Shown: in pieces, positions 44,936-55,788 of the stretch
Position numbering within the stretch: the stretch's first letter is position 1
Layout: the number at the start of each line of letters is the position of its first letter
Assembly: GCF_014323725.1 (NCBI RefSeq)
Contig: NZ_JABVED010000012.1
Span: 141,851-205,850 of the forward strand
Direction of reading: 5' to 3'
Source of the DNA: Actinokineospora xionganensis
Lineage (GTDB): Bacteria > Actinomycetota > Actinomycetes > Mycobacteriales > Pseudonocardiaceae
DNA length: 64,000 nt
The notes under the pieces: generated by a model
Databases searched by the model: none
What the model saw: the letters and a program-made list of their open reading frames with translations, nothing else
What the model was told of the DNA's origin: nothing
Translations under genes and position numbers: made by a program

Positions 44936-45745
44936 TTAGGTGGGTTGGCAGGTGGGGCACCAGAAGAGGTTCCGGGCGGCCAGGACCTTGGCTGCAACTT
45001 CTGTCCCACACACCAGGCACGGTTGGCCTGCGCGGCGGTAGACGTAGACCTCGCCGCCATGGCGGTCCTTGCGCGGGGCCCGGCCGGTGGCCTTGGGGAG
45101 GTCCTCGTCGCGGACCGTGTCGATTCGGTTGCGGCGGACGCCTTGGCGCATCAGGGTGACCAGGTCCGACCACATGTCTGTCCACAGTGCACGGTCCAGG
45201 GACCGGCCCGGGGTCATCGGGTGGAGGCCGTGGCGGAAGAGGAGTTCCGCTCGGTAGACGTTGCCGATGCCGGCGATCACCGACTGGTCCATCAGCGCCA
45301 CCGCGACCGGGGTGCGTGAGCGGGAGATCCGGTCCCAAGCCTTGTCCGGGTTCGCGTCGCGGCGCAGGGGGTCTGGGCCCAGGCGGTCGCGGAGGGCCCT
45401 CACCTCGGCGCGGGTCAGGATCTCGCAGGTGTTGGGGCCACGAAGATCAGCCCAGTGCGTGGCGCCGACAAGGCGCAGGCGCACTTGACCCACCGGGGGC
45501 GGCGCCGGAACCATCGCGCCGTCGAACGTTCCGTACAGCCCGAGGTGGACGTGCACGATCGTCTCGGGTCCGTAGACGTGGAACAGGTGCTTGCCGTGGG
45601 CTTCGGCCCGGACAAGGACGTGTCCGTCCACAAGGGACGCTCCGGCGGCGAAGCGCCCCTGTGGACTCGACACCTCGACCGGCGCACCGGCGAACTGCTT
45701 CTGGTGCGCCCGTGCGAGGCGGTGCAGCGTGTGGCCCTCGGGCAC
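44936..45745 (-). CDS. nei: Formamidopyrimidine-DNA glycosylase family (Nei2-type)
   Basis: 269 residues from GTG 45745, sharing one base with the rpiB stop (TAGTG). After start removal, the catalytic N-terminal proline and glutamate appear as PEGHTLHRLA. Helix-two-turn-helix with SVIAGIGNVYRAELLF, and a C-terminal zinc finger with CLVCGTEV and CPTC. It excises oxidised bases and nicks the strand. It corresponds by place and sequence to Rv2464c. Confidence 0.94.
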   Translation of the reverse strand: MPEGHTLHRLARAHQKQFAGAPVEVSSPQGRFAAGASLVDGHVLVRAEAHGKHLFHVYGPETIVHVHLGLYGTFDGAMVPAPPPVGQVRLRLVGATHWADLRGPNTCEILTRAEVRALRDRLGPDPLRRDANPDKAWDRISRSRTPVAVALMDQSVIAGIGNVYRAELLFRHGLHPMTPGRSLDRALWTDMWSDLVTLMRQGVRRNRIDTVRDEDLPKATGRAPRKDRHGGEVYVYRRAGQPCLVCGTEVAAKVLAARNLFWCPTCQPT

Positions 45746-46212
45746 TACGGCAGGACGGGCGGCTCGCCGGTCCGCTCGTAGTCGTCGAGCAGGCCGATGC
45801 GACGGGCGTGGCGCTCGTCGGTCGAGAACGGCGTCGCGAGGAACGCCTCGACGATCGCCGTGGCCTCCTCGGTGCTGTGCTGACGCGCGCCGAGGCCGAT
45901 GACCTGGGCGTTGTTGTGCTCGCGGCACAGCTTCGCGATGTCGACGCTCCAGGCCAGGGCCGCGCGGCAGCCCTTGACCTTGTTCGCCGCGATCTGCTCG
46001 CCGTTGCCGGACCCGCCGATCACCACGCCGAGGCTGCCCTCGTCGGCGACAACGCGTCGGGCGGTCTCAATGCAGAACGGCGGATAGTCGTCCTGCGCGT
46101 CGTACTCATGCGGACCGACGTCGGTGACGTCGTGCCCGGCGGCGGTGAGGTGGTCGATGAGGTGGGCCTTCAGCTCGAAGCCCGCATGGTCTGAACCCAG
46201 GTAGACACGCAC
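45745..46212 (-). CDS. rpiB: Ribose-5-phosphate isomerase B
   Basis: 155 residues, close to all RpiB proteins. MRVYLGSDHAGFELK opening, the catalytic-base region VVIGGSGNGEQIAANKVKGCRAAL where actinobacterial enzymes use a glutamate in place of the E. coli cysteine, as here (GNGEQ), and EHNNAQVIGLGAR. It interconverts ribose-5-phosphate and ribulose-5-phosphate. Coupled to nei. Divergent from the gene at 46277. Confidence 0.97.
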   Translation of the reverse strand: MRVYLGSDHAGFELKAHLIDHLTAAGHDVTDVGPHEYDAQDDYPPFCIETARRVVADEGSLGVVIGGSGNGEQIAANKVKGCRAALAWSVDIAKLCREHNNAQVIGLGARQHSTEEATAIVEAFLATPFSTDERHARRIGLLDDYERTGEPPVLP

Positions 46213-46276
46213 GGGCGGAAGTGTGCCATCCCGTCACTCGTTCGGCCCTGTCGAGGCGGTCTGGAAAGCTGACCGG

Positions 46277-46987
46277 GTGACGGATCCCTCATTCGACCAG
46301 GCCGGCTTCGACGTGCGCGTGGAGTGGGGACTCGACGGCGTCGCCGTGCTGGCCCGCACATGCGCGGTCCTGGTGGTCGTCGACGTCCTGTCCTTCTCCA
46401 CCTCCGTGGACATCGCGGTCTCGCGCGGGGGCCGCGTGCTCCCTGTCCGGTTCCGGGACGAACGCGCCGAGGCGCAGGCCCGGGCGGCGGGCGCGGCGTT
46501 GCCCGGGGACGGCCCGTGGACGCTGCGGCCCTCGTCGCTGGTCGACCTGCCCGACGGCACATTCCTCGCCCTCCCCTCCCCTAACGGCGCGACCCTGAGC
46601 GCGGCCGCCGCGCAGACCGGCGTGCCCGTGCTGGCGGGCTGCCTGCGCAACGCCCCGGCAGTCGCGAAGGCCGCGACGAACGGCCCGGTCGGGATCATCG
46701 CCGCCGCCGAACGCTGGGGGCACGTGGGCGCCCTTCGGCCGTGCGTGGAGGACCAACTCGGCGCCGGAGCCATCGCGCACGCCCTGGGCGGGGCGCTCTC
46801 GCCGGAGGCGCGGCTGGCGGAGGCGGCGTTCCTCGCCTTCGCCGACGACCTTCCCGCGATCCTGCGGGAGTGCTCGTCGGGCCGTGAGCTGATCGCGGGC
46901 GGACACGCGGGCGATGTGGACCTGGCGTCGCGACACGGTGTGAGCACCACCGTCCCGCGGCTCGTCGAGGGAGTGTTCGAGTCATGA
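46277..46987 (+). CDS. ComB-family 2-phosphosulfolactate phosphatase-like protein
   Basis: 236 residues, GTG 46277. VVVDVLSFSTSVDIAVSRGGRVLP and LPSPNGATLS together mark the ComB family, whose archaeal founder removes phosphate from phosphosulfolactate in coenzyme M synthesis. Bacteria with this gene usually do not make coenzyme M, so the true substrate here is uncertain. Overlaps the next gene as ATGA. Confidence 0.88.
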   Translation: MTDPSFDQAGFDVRVEWGLDGVAVLARTCAVLVVVDVLSFSTSVDIAVSRGGRVLPVRFRDERAEAQARAAGAALPGDGPWTLRPSSLVDLPDGTFLALPSPNGATLSAAAAQTGVPVLAGCLRNAPAVAKAATNGPVGIIAAAERWGHVGALRPCVEDQLGAGAIAHALGGALSPEARLAEAAFLAFADDLPAILRECSSGRELIAGGHAGDVDLASRHGVSTTVPRLVEGVFES

Positions 46988-47682
46988 GGTGGATCGAGAC
47001 CGCTGACGGGGTCTTCGCCCGGCGCTACCCCGAACTCGATCAGACCCTGGGTCTCGTCGTGGGCCAGGAGCGCTGCCTGGTGATCGACACCGGCCCGGAC
47101 GAGACGCACGGCCTCGAGTGGTCCGCCGCGATCCGGCGGATCACTCCCCTGCCGTGGACGATCGTGATCACCCACGCGCACTGGGACCACTTCCTCGGCA
47201 CCAGCCCGTTCCTGCCCGCGCCGATCTGGGCGCACGCCCGCTGCCGCACCGAGATGGCCGTCTCGACGGGAGCGCAGGTCGAGTCGTGGGCGGCGAAGTA
47301 CCGCGAACAGGGGAAGCCGGAACTCGCCGAACGGCTGGAGAGCGCGCGACTGGTCCTACCCGACCACGACACCGGCGACCACACCACGGTCGACCTCGGC
47401 GGCCGGGTCGCGGAGCTGATCCATCCGGGGCTCGGCCACACCGACAACGACGTTATCGTCCACATCCCCGACGCCGCCGTCGTCTTCGCGGGCGACACGG
47501 TCGAGGAAGGCGCGCCGCCGTCGATGGGCAGCGACAGCCATCCCGAGCACTGGCCCGCCGCGCTCGACGTCCTGCTCGCCCTGAACCCGCGCGTGGTGGT
47601 GCCGGGCCACGGCGAACCGGTGGACGCCGGGTTCGTCGTGGCCCAGCGCGCCGTTATCGCTGGATCGACTTCACCTCGGTGA
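46984..47682 (+). CDS. Metallo-beta-lactamase-fold hydrolase
   Basis: 232 residues, ATG overlapping the previous stop. Binuclear metal motif HAHWDH, further ligands in [19 protein letters not shown] and VVPGHG. Substrate unknown; the arrangement is that of small glyoxalase II-like MBL proteins. Its last 29 bases overlap the convergent aldehyde dehydrogenase gene. Confidence 0.9.
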   Translation: MRWIETADGVFARRYPELDQTLGLVVGQERCLVIDTGPDETHGLEWSAAIRRITPLPWTIVITHAHWDHFLGTSPFLPAPIWAHARCRTEMAVSTGAQVESWAAKYREQGKPELAERLESARLVLPDHDTGDHTTVDLGGRVAELIHPGLGHTDNDVIVHIPDAAVVFAGDTVEEGAPPSMGSDSHPEHWPAALDVLLALNPRVVVPGHGEPVDAGFVVAQRAVIAGSTSPR

Positions 47683-49075
47683 ACTCCTCCAGGCCGTACT
47701 TGCCCAGCTCGCGCCCGTTGCCGGACTGCTTGTAGCCGCCGAAGGGCGCCAGTGCGTTGAACGCGCCGCCGTTGACGTCGACCTGGCCGGTGCGCAGCCG
47801 CTTCGCCACCGAGATGGCCCGGTCCTGGTCGCCGGAGAACACCGCGCCCGCCAGCCCGTAGATGGTGGAGTTGGCGATGGACACGGCTTCGTCCTCGTCG
47901 GCGTACGGGAGGATCGACAGCACCGGGCCGAAGATCTCCTCCTGCGCGATCCGCATGTCCTGCCGCACTCCCGCGAACACCGTCGGCGGGGCGTACGCGC
48001 CGCGTTCGGGCAGGTCCGCGGCCGAGTACGCGAGAGTCGCGCCCTCCTCCTGACCCACCTTGATGTAGTCGAGGACCCGGTCACGCTGGGCCGCGGAGGA
48101 CATCGGGCCGACCCGGGTCGCCGCGTCCAGCGGGTCGCCGACGGTGTACTTCGCGGCGGCGGCCGCGGCCAGTTCGACGGCCTGGTCGTGCAGGGCGGCC
48201 GGGACGAGCATCCGGGTCCACGCGGTACAGGTCTGGCCGCCGTTGATGTAGGTGTTGGCCACACCGATCTTGACCGCGCGCGCCAGGTCGGCGTCGTCGA
48301 GCACCACGTTGGCGGACTTGCCGCCCAGCTCCAGCGCGACCCGCTTGACCGTCTCGGACGCGGCCTGGGTGACCAGCTTGCCCGCGTTCGTCGATCCGGT
48401 GAACGAGACCATGTCGATGCCGGGGTGCCGGGAGATCGCCTCGCCGACGATGGGGCCCGTCCCATGCACGAGGTTGACGACGCCCGCGGGGATGCCCGCC
48501 TCGGCGAGGATCTCCAAGAACAGGTTGGCGTTGAGCGGGGCGACCTCGCTCGGCTTGAGCACCACGGTGTTGCCAGCGGCGAGCGCGGGGGCGACCTTGG
48601 CGACGATCTGGTGGAGCGGGTAGTTCCACGGCGTGATCGCGCCGACGACGCCGACCGGCTCGCGCAGGACCAGCGAGTTGCCGATCTCCTCGGCGAAGGA
48701 GTAGCCGTCCTCGATCAGGCTCGCGATGCCCGCCGACGTGGCCGCGGGCAGGCTCGCCTGAACCTTGGTCGAGAACGACAGCGGCGAGCCCATCTCGGAG
48801 GTGATCGTCGCGGCAAGCTCGTCGCGGCGGGCGGCGATGCCCTCGGAGACCCGGCGGATGGCGGCGGCGCGGTCGGTCGGGCTGGTCGCCGACCAGGCGG
48901 CGAACGCGGCGGTCGCGGCCTCGACCGCCGCGTCGACGTCAGCGGCAGTGCCCGCGGGCACCGAGGCGATGACCTCCTCGGTGGCTGGGTTGACCACGTC
49001 GATCCGCTCGCCCGCGCCCTCGGTGAGCCTGCCGCCGATGACGTGGCCAGTGCGGGTCGTGACAGGTGCAGCCAT
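47654..49075 (-). CDS. NAD(P)-dependent aldehyde dehydrogenase
   Basis: 473 residues, ATG 49075 with GGAGG ahead; the longer open frame to 49864 is a shadow of the next gene. Catalytic cysteine in [13 protein letters not shown], general-base glutamate in [12 protein letters not shown], cofactor loop [15 protein letters not shown]. It oxidises an aldehyde to the acid. The family is broad (betaine-aldehyde-like and gabD-like branches) and I cannot fix the substrate. Confidence 0.95.
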   Translation of the reverse strand: MAAPVTTRTGHVIGGRLTEGAGERIDVVNPATEEVIASVPAGTAADVDAAVEAATAAFAAWSATSPTDRAAAIRRVSEGIAARRDELAATITSEMGSPLSFSTKVQASLPAATSAGIASLIEDGYSFAEEIGNSLVLREPVGVVGAITPWNYPLHQIVAKVAPALAAGNTVVLKPSEVAPLNANLFLEILAEAGIPAGVVNLVHGTGPIVGEAISRHPGIDMVSFTGSTNAGKLVTQAASETVKRVALELGGKSANVVLDDADLARAVKIGVANTYINGGQTCTAWTRMLVPAALHDQAVELAAAAAAKYTVGDPLDAATRVGPMSSAAQRDRVLDYIKVGQEEGATLAYSAADLPERGAYAPPTVFAGVRQDMRIAQEEIFGPVLSILPYADEDEAVSIANSTIYGLAGAVFSGDQDRAISVAKRLRTGQVDVNGGAFNALAPFGGYKQSGNGRELGKYGLEEFTEVKSIQR

Positions 49076-49098
49076 GAGTCCTCCAAGCCGTGGCACGT

Positions 49099-50112
49099 TT
49101 AACGCAACTGTTCCACATCCGCCGCGGACCAGTGCTGTGACAACTCGGACAGCTGATCTCCGTACTCGATCCGGTCGGCCCAGTGCGCGGGCCACGCGTC
49201 CATCCCGTGCGCCGCGCCCGCGAAGGCGCCCGCCAGCGCGGCGATGGAGTCCGAGTCGCCGGACGTGCGGGCGCCGCGGACGATGGCCTCGACCGGGTCG
49301 TCCACGTGCCGCAGAAAGCAGTACAGCGCGGTGACCAGTGCTTCCTCCGCGATCCAGCCCGCGCCGGTCGCCAGGCACGCGTCGCCGCCGTCGTCGGGCG
49401 CGGTCAGCGCGGCGGCCAGTCGGTCGAGGACCGCTGCGCACTCGTCCCAGCCGCGGGCGAGGTAGTCGCGCTCGTCGGTCGCGCCCGGTTGCTGCCAGAG
49501 CGAGCCGAGCCAGTCGGTGCGATAGACCGTCCGCTGACTGTCGCAGCGCTCGCGCAGCGAAGCCACCAGGGCCGCGGGCGGCTCTCCGTTGACAAGCAGG
49601 CGGGTCGCGTAAGCGGTCAGTTCTGAGGCGGCGAGCGCGGTGGGGTGTCCGTGGGTCATCGCGGCCTGCAACTGGGAGACCGCGGCCAGGGTGTCCAGGT
49701 CGAGGCCCGGCAGCACGCCGACCGGGGTGACGCGCATGTTCGCGCCGCACCCCTTCGAGCCGGTCATCGTCGCCTCGACCCACGGCCGGTCGTCGGCGAG
49801 CCCGGCGACGGCCCGCAGGCACGTCATCCCCGGCGCCCGGTTGTTCTCCGGGCTCATCGACCACGCGACGAACCGCTCCCGGATCCGCGGCTCGAGCACG
49901 TCGGCCGTGAGGTGATCGACACCGTGGAGCGCCCAGGCGACGGCGAGAGCCATCTGGGTGTCGTCGGTGACCAGCGCCGGGTCGCCCACCAGGTCGCGAG
50001 GACCGGTGGGGCCGTACTCGCGGTCTATCTCCTCGACGGTCATGAACTCCGTCGGCTTTCCGAGCGCGTCACCGTACGCCAACCCGAACAAAGAACCGGC
50101 CACTCGCTTCAC
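49099..50112 (-). CDS. ADP-ribosylglycohydrolase family protein
   Basis: 337 residues, GTG 50112. DraG fold with Mg ligands in [10 protein letters not shown], a [12 protein letters not shown] segment and [17 protein letters not shown] near the C-terminus. Members remove ADP-ribose from arginine of proteins or hydrolyse small ADP-ribose compounds. No partner ADP-ribosyltransferase is seen in the window. Confidence 0.93.
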   Translation of the reverse strand: MKRVAGSLFGLAYGDALGKPTEFMTVEEIDREYGPTGPRDLVGDPALVTDDTQMALAVAWALHGVDHLTADVLEPRIRERFVAWSMSPENNRAPGMTCLRAVAGLADDRPWVEATMTGSKGCGANMRVTPVGVLPGLDLDTLAAVSQLQAAMTHGHPTALAASELTAYATRLLVNGEPPAALVASLRERCDSQRTVYRTDWLGSLWQQPGATDERDYLARGWDECAAVLDRLAAALTAPDDGGDACLATGAGWIAEEALVTALYCFLRHVDDPVEAIVRGARTSGDSDSIAALAGAFAGAAHGMDAWPAHWADRIEYGDQLSELSQHWSAADVEQLR

Positions 50113-50170
50113 GGTTGATCCTTTCGTATCACTGTGAAACTAGTGGCCGGGTCCGGTCGACAACAGCGAC

Positions 50171-50776
50171 TCAGTCAAAGTTCAGCTTGCCCGTACGGGT
50201 GCGCTTGAGCTCGAAGAAGTCCGCGTAGCCCGCGAGGAGGCGGGCGCCGTCGAACACGTCGAGGGCGTCCTGTCCGCGCGGGATCGAGTTGAGCACCGGG
50301 CCGAAGAACGCGACGCCGTCGATGTGGATCGTGGGAGTGCCGACATCGTCGCCGACCGGGTCCATGCCCTCGTGGTGGCTGGCCCGCAGCGCCTCGTCGT
50401 AATCGGTGCTCGTGGCCGCCGCCGCCAGTTCGGCGGGGAGACCGACCTCGGCCAGTGCCTCGGCGATGACGAGGGTGTAGTCGGACTCGCCCTCGTTGTG
50501 GATGCGGTTGCCCATCGCGGTGTAGAGGTCGCGCAGGACGCCGTCCCCGTGGGCCTGCGCGGCGGCGATGAGCACGCGCACGGGACCCCACGCCTTTCCC
50601 ATCAGTTCCCGGTACCAGTCTTCGAGATCGCGTCCCTCGTTGAGGACCGAGAGGCTCATCACTCGGAAGTTCAGCTCGATCTCGCGCTGCCGCTCGACCT
50701 CGAGGATCCACCGCGAGGTGATCCAGGCGAACGGGCAGGCGGGATCGAAGTAGAAGTCGACCTTCGTCGAACTCAT
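50171..50776 (-). CDS. DsbA-like protein, Rv2466c (mycothiol nitroreductase) type, one active cysteine
   Basis: 201 residues from ATG 50776 (GGGGAG ahead). It matches the mycothiol-dependent nitroreductase Rv2466c along its length ([48 protein letters not shown]). The active site is changed: Rv2466c has CPWC, here it reads Cys14-Pro-Phe-Ala17. The resolving cysteine is missing, so the enzyme must work by a monothiol mechanism with mycothiol or has another role. Synteny holds (between rpiB and pepN). Confidence 0.92.
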   Translation of the reverse strand: MSSTKVDFYFDPACPFAWITSRWILEVERQREIELNFRVMSLSVLNEGRDLEDWYRELMGKAWGPVRVLIAAAQAHGDGVLRDLYTAMGNRIHNEGESDYTLVIAEALAEVGLPAELAAAATSTDYDEALRASHHEGMDPVGDDVGTPTIHIDGVAFFGPVLNSIPRGQDALDVFDGARLLAGYADFFELKRTRTGKLNFD

Positions 50777-50964
50777 TCGGGATCTCCCCATCGGATGTCA
50801 GCGCCTGTTCGGCGGAGGACGGTGCCCCCCGTCGGCTCCAACACAGCACTACCCGGAAAGCTTCCCGTGCACTCCTCGCCACCTTGACGCGGTCCCGCGT
50901 GATTGGATGCGATTGTCAGTGCCGAGTTCCGCAGTTCCCGCCAACGAGTCGACCGAGGTGTTTA

Positions 50965-53517
<2,553 letters not shown>

Positions 53518-53529
53518 TCTCGGTTTGAG

Positions 53530-53559
53530 AGCGGCGGCGGCTTCATGGCCGCCGCCGCT
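53530..53559 (+). terminator. Hairpin terminator after pepN
   Basis: AGCGGCGGCGGC (53530-53541) pairs perfectly with 53548-53559, six-base loop, then TCTTTGT. Thirteen bases after the pepN stop. Confidence 0.8.
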
Positions 53560-53755
53560 TCTTTGTCCGGTGCCCCAGCGCCCGCCTGTCTTCCTGGGCA
53601 CCGCCCTCATCGGGCACGGCGTGGGCGGTGCGCACTTCGGCGATCTTGCTGCTCTCGGCGGTGAAACTCGCCCGGCACCGGCCGACCACCGCCGTCCGGT
53701 GAATGCGAGACTGACCGCCGTCACGCGGCTCCGGCCGCCGCATCCTGGGGGATGA

Positions 53756-54676
53756 ATGCTCACCAACGCCGTCCGAGCGCTGGCCGCCGCCTTGGTCCTC
53801 GCGGGCTGCACGGTTCACGAAGCGGGTTCGCCCGTGCCGGACCCGGCTATGTCCGAGCCGATCACCGCGACCCAGGCACTCGGGAATCTTGCGACCTTCG
53901 ACGCCTGCGACCTGGTGTCCGTACCCGACCTGCTGCCATTTGGGACGCCGGTCAGGACCACGCCCAACGCGCTCGACGGCTGCACGTACACGCTCGACGA
54001 GGGGCTGGTCGAGTTCGGCTACTTGACCATGGTCACCCAGGAACAGCTCGCCGAGTGGAAGCCCACCCAGCTTCCCAAGCGCCTGGACATGGCGGTGTAT
54101 CGGCCCGGCGAGCGGGAATGCGGCGTCCTACTGAGGTTCGTCGGCGGGGAGACGATCCAGATCGCGGTGACACTTCCTGACCAGCTCGACGGCAAGGCGT
54201 GCACGGTGGGGGCGGCGACCGCCCGAACGATCGCGGAACGGATCAGCCACGGAAATCCGGTGGCGCGTGCCCATCAGGGGGAGGGCTCCGTGCGCGCGAT
54301 CGATCCCTGCACGCTGATCACGCCGGACATGATCGCCGCTGTGCCTGTCACCGGCACACCGCAATCCCAACCGTCTCGTCACCACTGCCAGGTCGGTAGG
54401 TCGGAAGACTCGCGGTTGATGGTCTCGTTCACCGCGGACAGGTCCGTGGTTCTACGACCGGGCCACCCGAGCCAGCCGACCATCGCGGGCCGGACCTCCC
54501 TGGTGGAAATCCAGGACGGTGGGTGCTCGGTTCTCACCGAGCATGTGTCGCTGGGCACAGCGGTGATCCCCAACGGCCATGAGCAGGCGCGAGTCGATGT
54601 CTGGTCATCCGGAGACTCGTGTGCGTCGGCGCAGGCGGTCGCTGGGCTGCTGTGGCCGAAGCTGCCGCCAAGATGA
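53756..54676 (+). CDS. DUF3558 lipoprotein
   Basis: 306 residues, ATG 53756. Type II signal with lipobox LVLAGC (cysteine 18), then a two-part DUF3558-like body: FDACDLVSVPDLLPFG with four further cysteines (DGCTYTL, RECGVLL, KACTVG), and a second copy of the pattern from about residue 175 (IDPCTLITPDMIAAV, HHCQVG, GGCSVL, DSCASAQAVAGLL). Exported and anchored on the outer face. DUF3558 proteins are frequent in Pseudonocardiales and mycobacteria; their role is unknown. A single-repeat paralogue is at 61183. Confidence 0.83.
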   Translation: MLTNAVRALAAALVLAGCTVHEAGSPVPDPAMSEPITATQALGNLATFDACDLVSVPDLLPFGTPVRTTPNALDGCTYTLDEGLVEFGYLTMVTQEQLAEWKPTQLPKRLDMAVYRPGERECGVLLRFVGGETIQIAVTLPDQLDGKACTVGAATARTIAERISHGNPVARAHQGEGSVRAIDPCTLITPDMIAAVPVTGTPQSQPSRHHCQVGRSEDSRLMVSFTADRSVVLRPGHPSQPTIAGRTSLVEIQDGGCSVLTEHVSLGTAVIPNGHEQARVDVWSSGDSCASAQAVAGLLWPKLPPR

Positions 54677-54678
54677 GA

Positions 54679-54706
54679 AAGGCCCGGACCACTTGGCCCG
54701 GGCCTT
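54679..54706. terminator. Hairpin between convergent lipoprotein and DUF5130 genes
   Basis: AAGGCCCGGACC (54679-54690) pairs with 54695-54706 at 11 of 12 positions, four-base loop, between stops at 54676 and 54720. Serves both directions. Confidence 0.75.
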
Positions 54707-54719
54707 CTTCGGTGTTGGC

Positions 54720-55211
54720 TCAGTGCTTGCGACCTGCCTGGTCGCTCAGCATGCGCAGGGCGCTGACGAGGCCGCCGATGAGGTCGCCCTCCTTGAACGA
54801 CGCCACCATGCTCATCACCGCGAGGTTGCAGCCGCGGTCGGAGACCCGCCGGGAGGCTTCCTCGCCGGTGACGATCTCGACCTTGCGCTGCCCGGGCGAC
54901 GCGGCGATCAGGACCGAGTCGGTGGACGCGGCGCCGATGGCTGTGTGCAGTTCCTCCGCGCGGGCGCGCGGGTCCGCGCCAAGGTCGCCGAGGTACACGC
55001 TGAAGCCAAGGCCCGTGGCGCGCGCGGACAGCGTGAGCGCCTCATCGAGGCGGGTCAGCTGCACCGGGGTGAACGGCAGGCCCGGGGCGGCGGGTTCCTT
55101 GGCCCGGGCGACGGACACCCGACCGGAGTTCGTGACGACCGCGCCGTAGCCGTGGTCGACGTCCTCGACGATCTGAGTGCTGTCCTGCCGGACGAGCTCA
55201 CCAGCTGCCAC
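54720..55211 (-). CDS. DUF5130 protein (TPM-domain-like)
   Basis: 163 residues from GTG 55211, selected because GGGAGG stands five bases ahead; the GTG at 55217 would put the ribosome site on the start itself. The body (LPFTPVQLTRLDEALTLSARATGLGFSVYLGDLG, VLIAASPGQRKVEIVTG) matches DUF5130, related to TPM-phosphatase-fold proteins. Its place after pepN is conserved in actinobacteria. The start lies 14 bases inside the preceding small gene, so they are coupled. Confidence 0.82.
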   Translation of the reverse strand: MAAGELVRQDSTQIVEDVDHGYGAVVTNSGRVSVARAKEPAAPGLPFTPVQLTRLDEALTLSARATGLGFSVYLGDLGADPRARAEELHTAIGAASTDSVLIAASPGQRKVEIVTGEEASRRVSDRGCNLAVMSMVASFKEGDLIGGLVSALRMLSDQAGRKH

Positions 55212-55455
55212 GGGCACCTCCCTTGGCCGTGCGCCGGAGCGCGGTGTCGTCGTCGTGGGCGGGGGCCGCGGAAGTGTGGCCCGCGTGCAGGCCCGCCGGG
55301 TTGGCCGTCCACCAGACCGGGGGGTGCTCCCACTCCTGGCCGGGGCGGTAACGAGGCGTCTTGGCGAAGTTTTCGCGCAGCGTCATCAGGGCGATCACGC
55401 CGTAGATGACCAGCGGAATCCCCGCGAAGACGAGAAGTGTCTCGACAAGCGTCAC
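55198..55455 (-). CDS. Small one-helix membrane protein
   Basis: 85 residues from GTG 55455. N-terminal membrane helix VETLLVFAGIPLVIYGVIALMTL, then a cytoplasmic tail rich in aromatic and proline residues (YRPGQEWEHPPVWWTANP). A gene like this accompanies DUF5130 in many relatives. Function unknown. Ribosome site weak. Confidence 0.72.
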   Translation of the reverse strand: MTLVETLLVFAGIPLVIYGVIALMTLRENFAKTPRYRPGQEWEHPPVWWTANPAGLHAGHTSAAPAHDDDTALRRTAKGGARGSW

Positions 55456-55788
55456 GGGCGATACGGTATCCGACGACCGGGTGGCTCCGCCGCCCACTCC
55501 CATACCCGGTCAGGTGTCCCACAATGGAGCGTCCGCTATAGCGAATGTTGCTCCGTGTGAGCGGTTGGTGCTCTCCTGGTAACGCCAATCCCCCGAGTGA
55601 CGTCCCAGCACTTAGCTCGTTGAGCCTATTGAAGTGGAGCGAACAGCCCCAACTGGGGATATGTGACGGCTTCCAGCGGGTTGACGTCTTGTCGGTTACG
55701 CAGCAGGGTCATAGCTTTCACCTATACGGCTCTTGCGCAGTCGATCGACCATCGTTCTGTAGTGCGACCGCCTCCGGGAGGACACTCC
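55456..55788. other. Intergenic region upstream of the GTRVT-repeat gene
   Basis: 333 bases without a gene, of lower GC than the rest. Contains CGCTATAGCG, a perfect 10-bp palindrome at 55534, nested in a larger GGAGC...GCTCC inverted repeat (about 55526-55553), plus the promoter candidate described separately. A frame from 55663 is open but lacks a ribosome site. I see no RNA gene that I could support. Confidence 0.6.
55681..55709 (+). promoter_or_regulatory. Promoter candidate for the GTRVT-repeat gene
   Basis: TTGACG (55681-55686), a 17-base spacer and CAGGGT (55704-55709). Compared with the streptomycete housekeeping pattern TTGACR / TAGRRT, only the first -10 base differs. Transcription would start near 55716, giving a leader of about 70 bases with GGGAGGA ahead of the ATG. 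Confidence 0.45.

Noticed and set aside
49076..49864. N-terminal extension of the aldehyde dehydrogenase frame
   Set aside because: Antisense-type high-GC sequence within the ADP-ribosylglycohydrolase gene; ATG 49075 has GGAGG and begins the family sequence.
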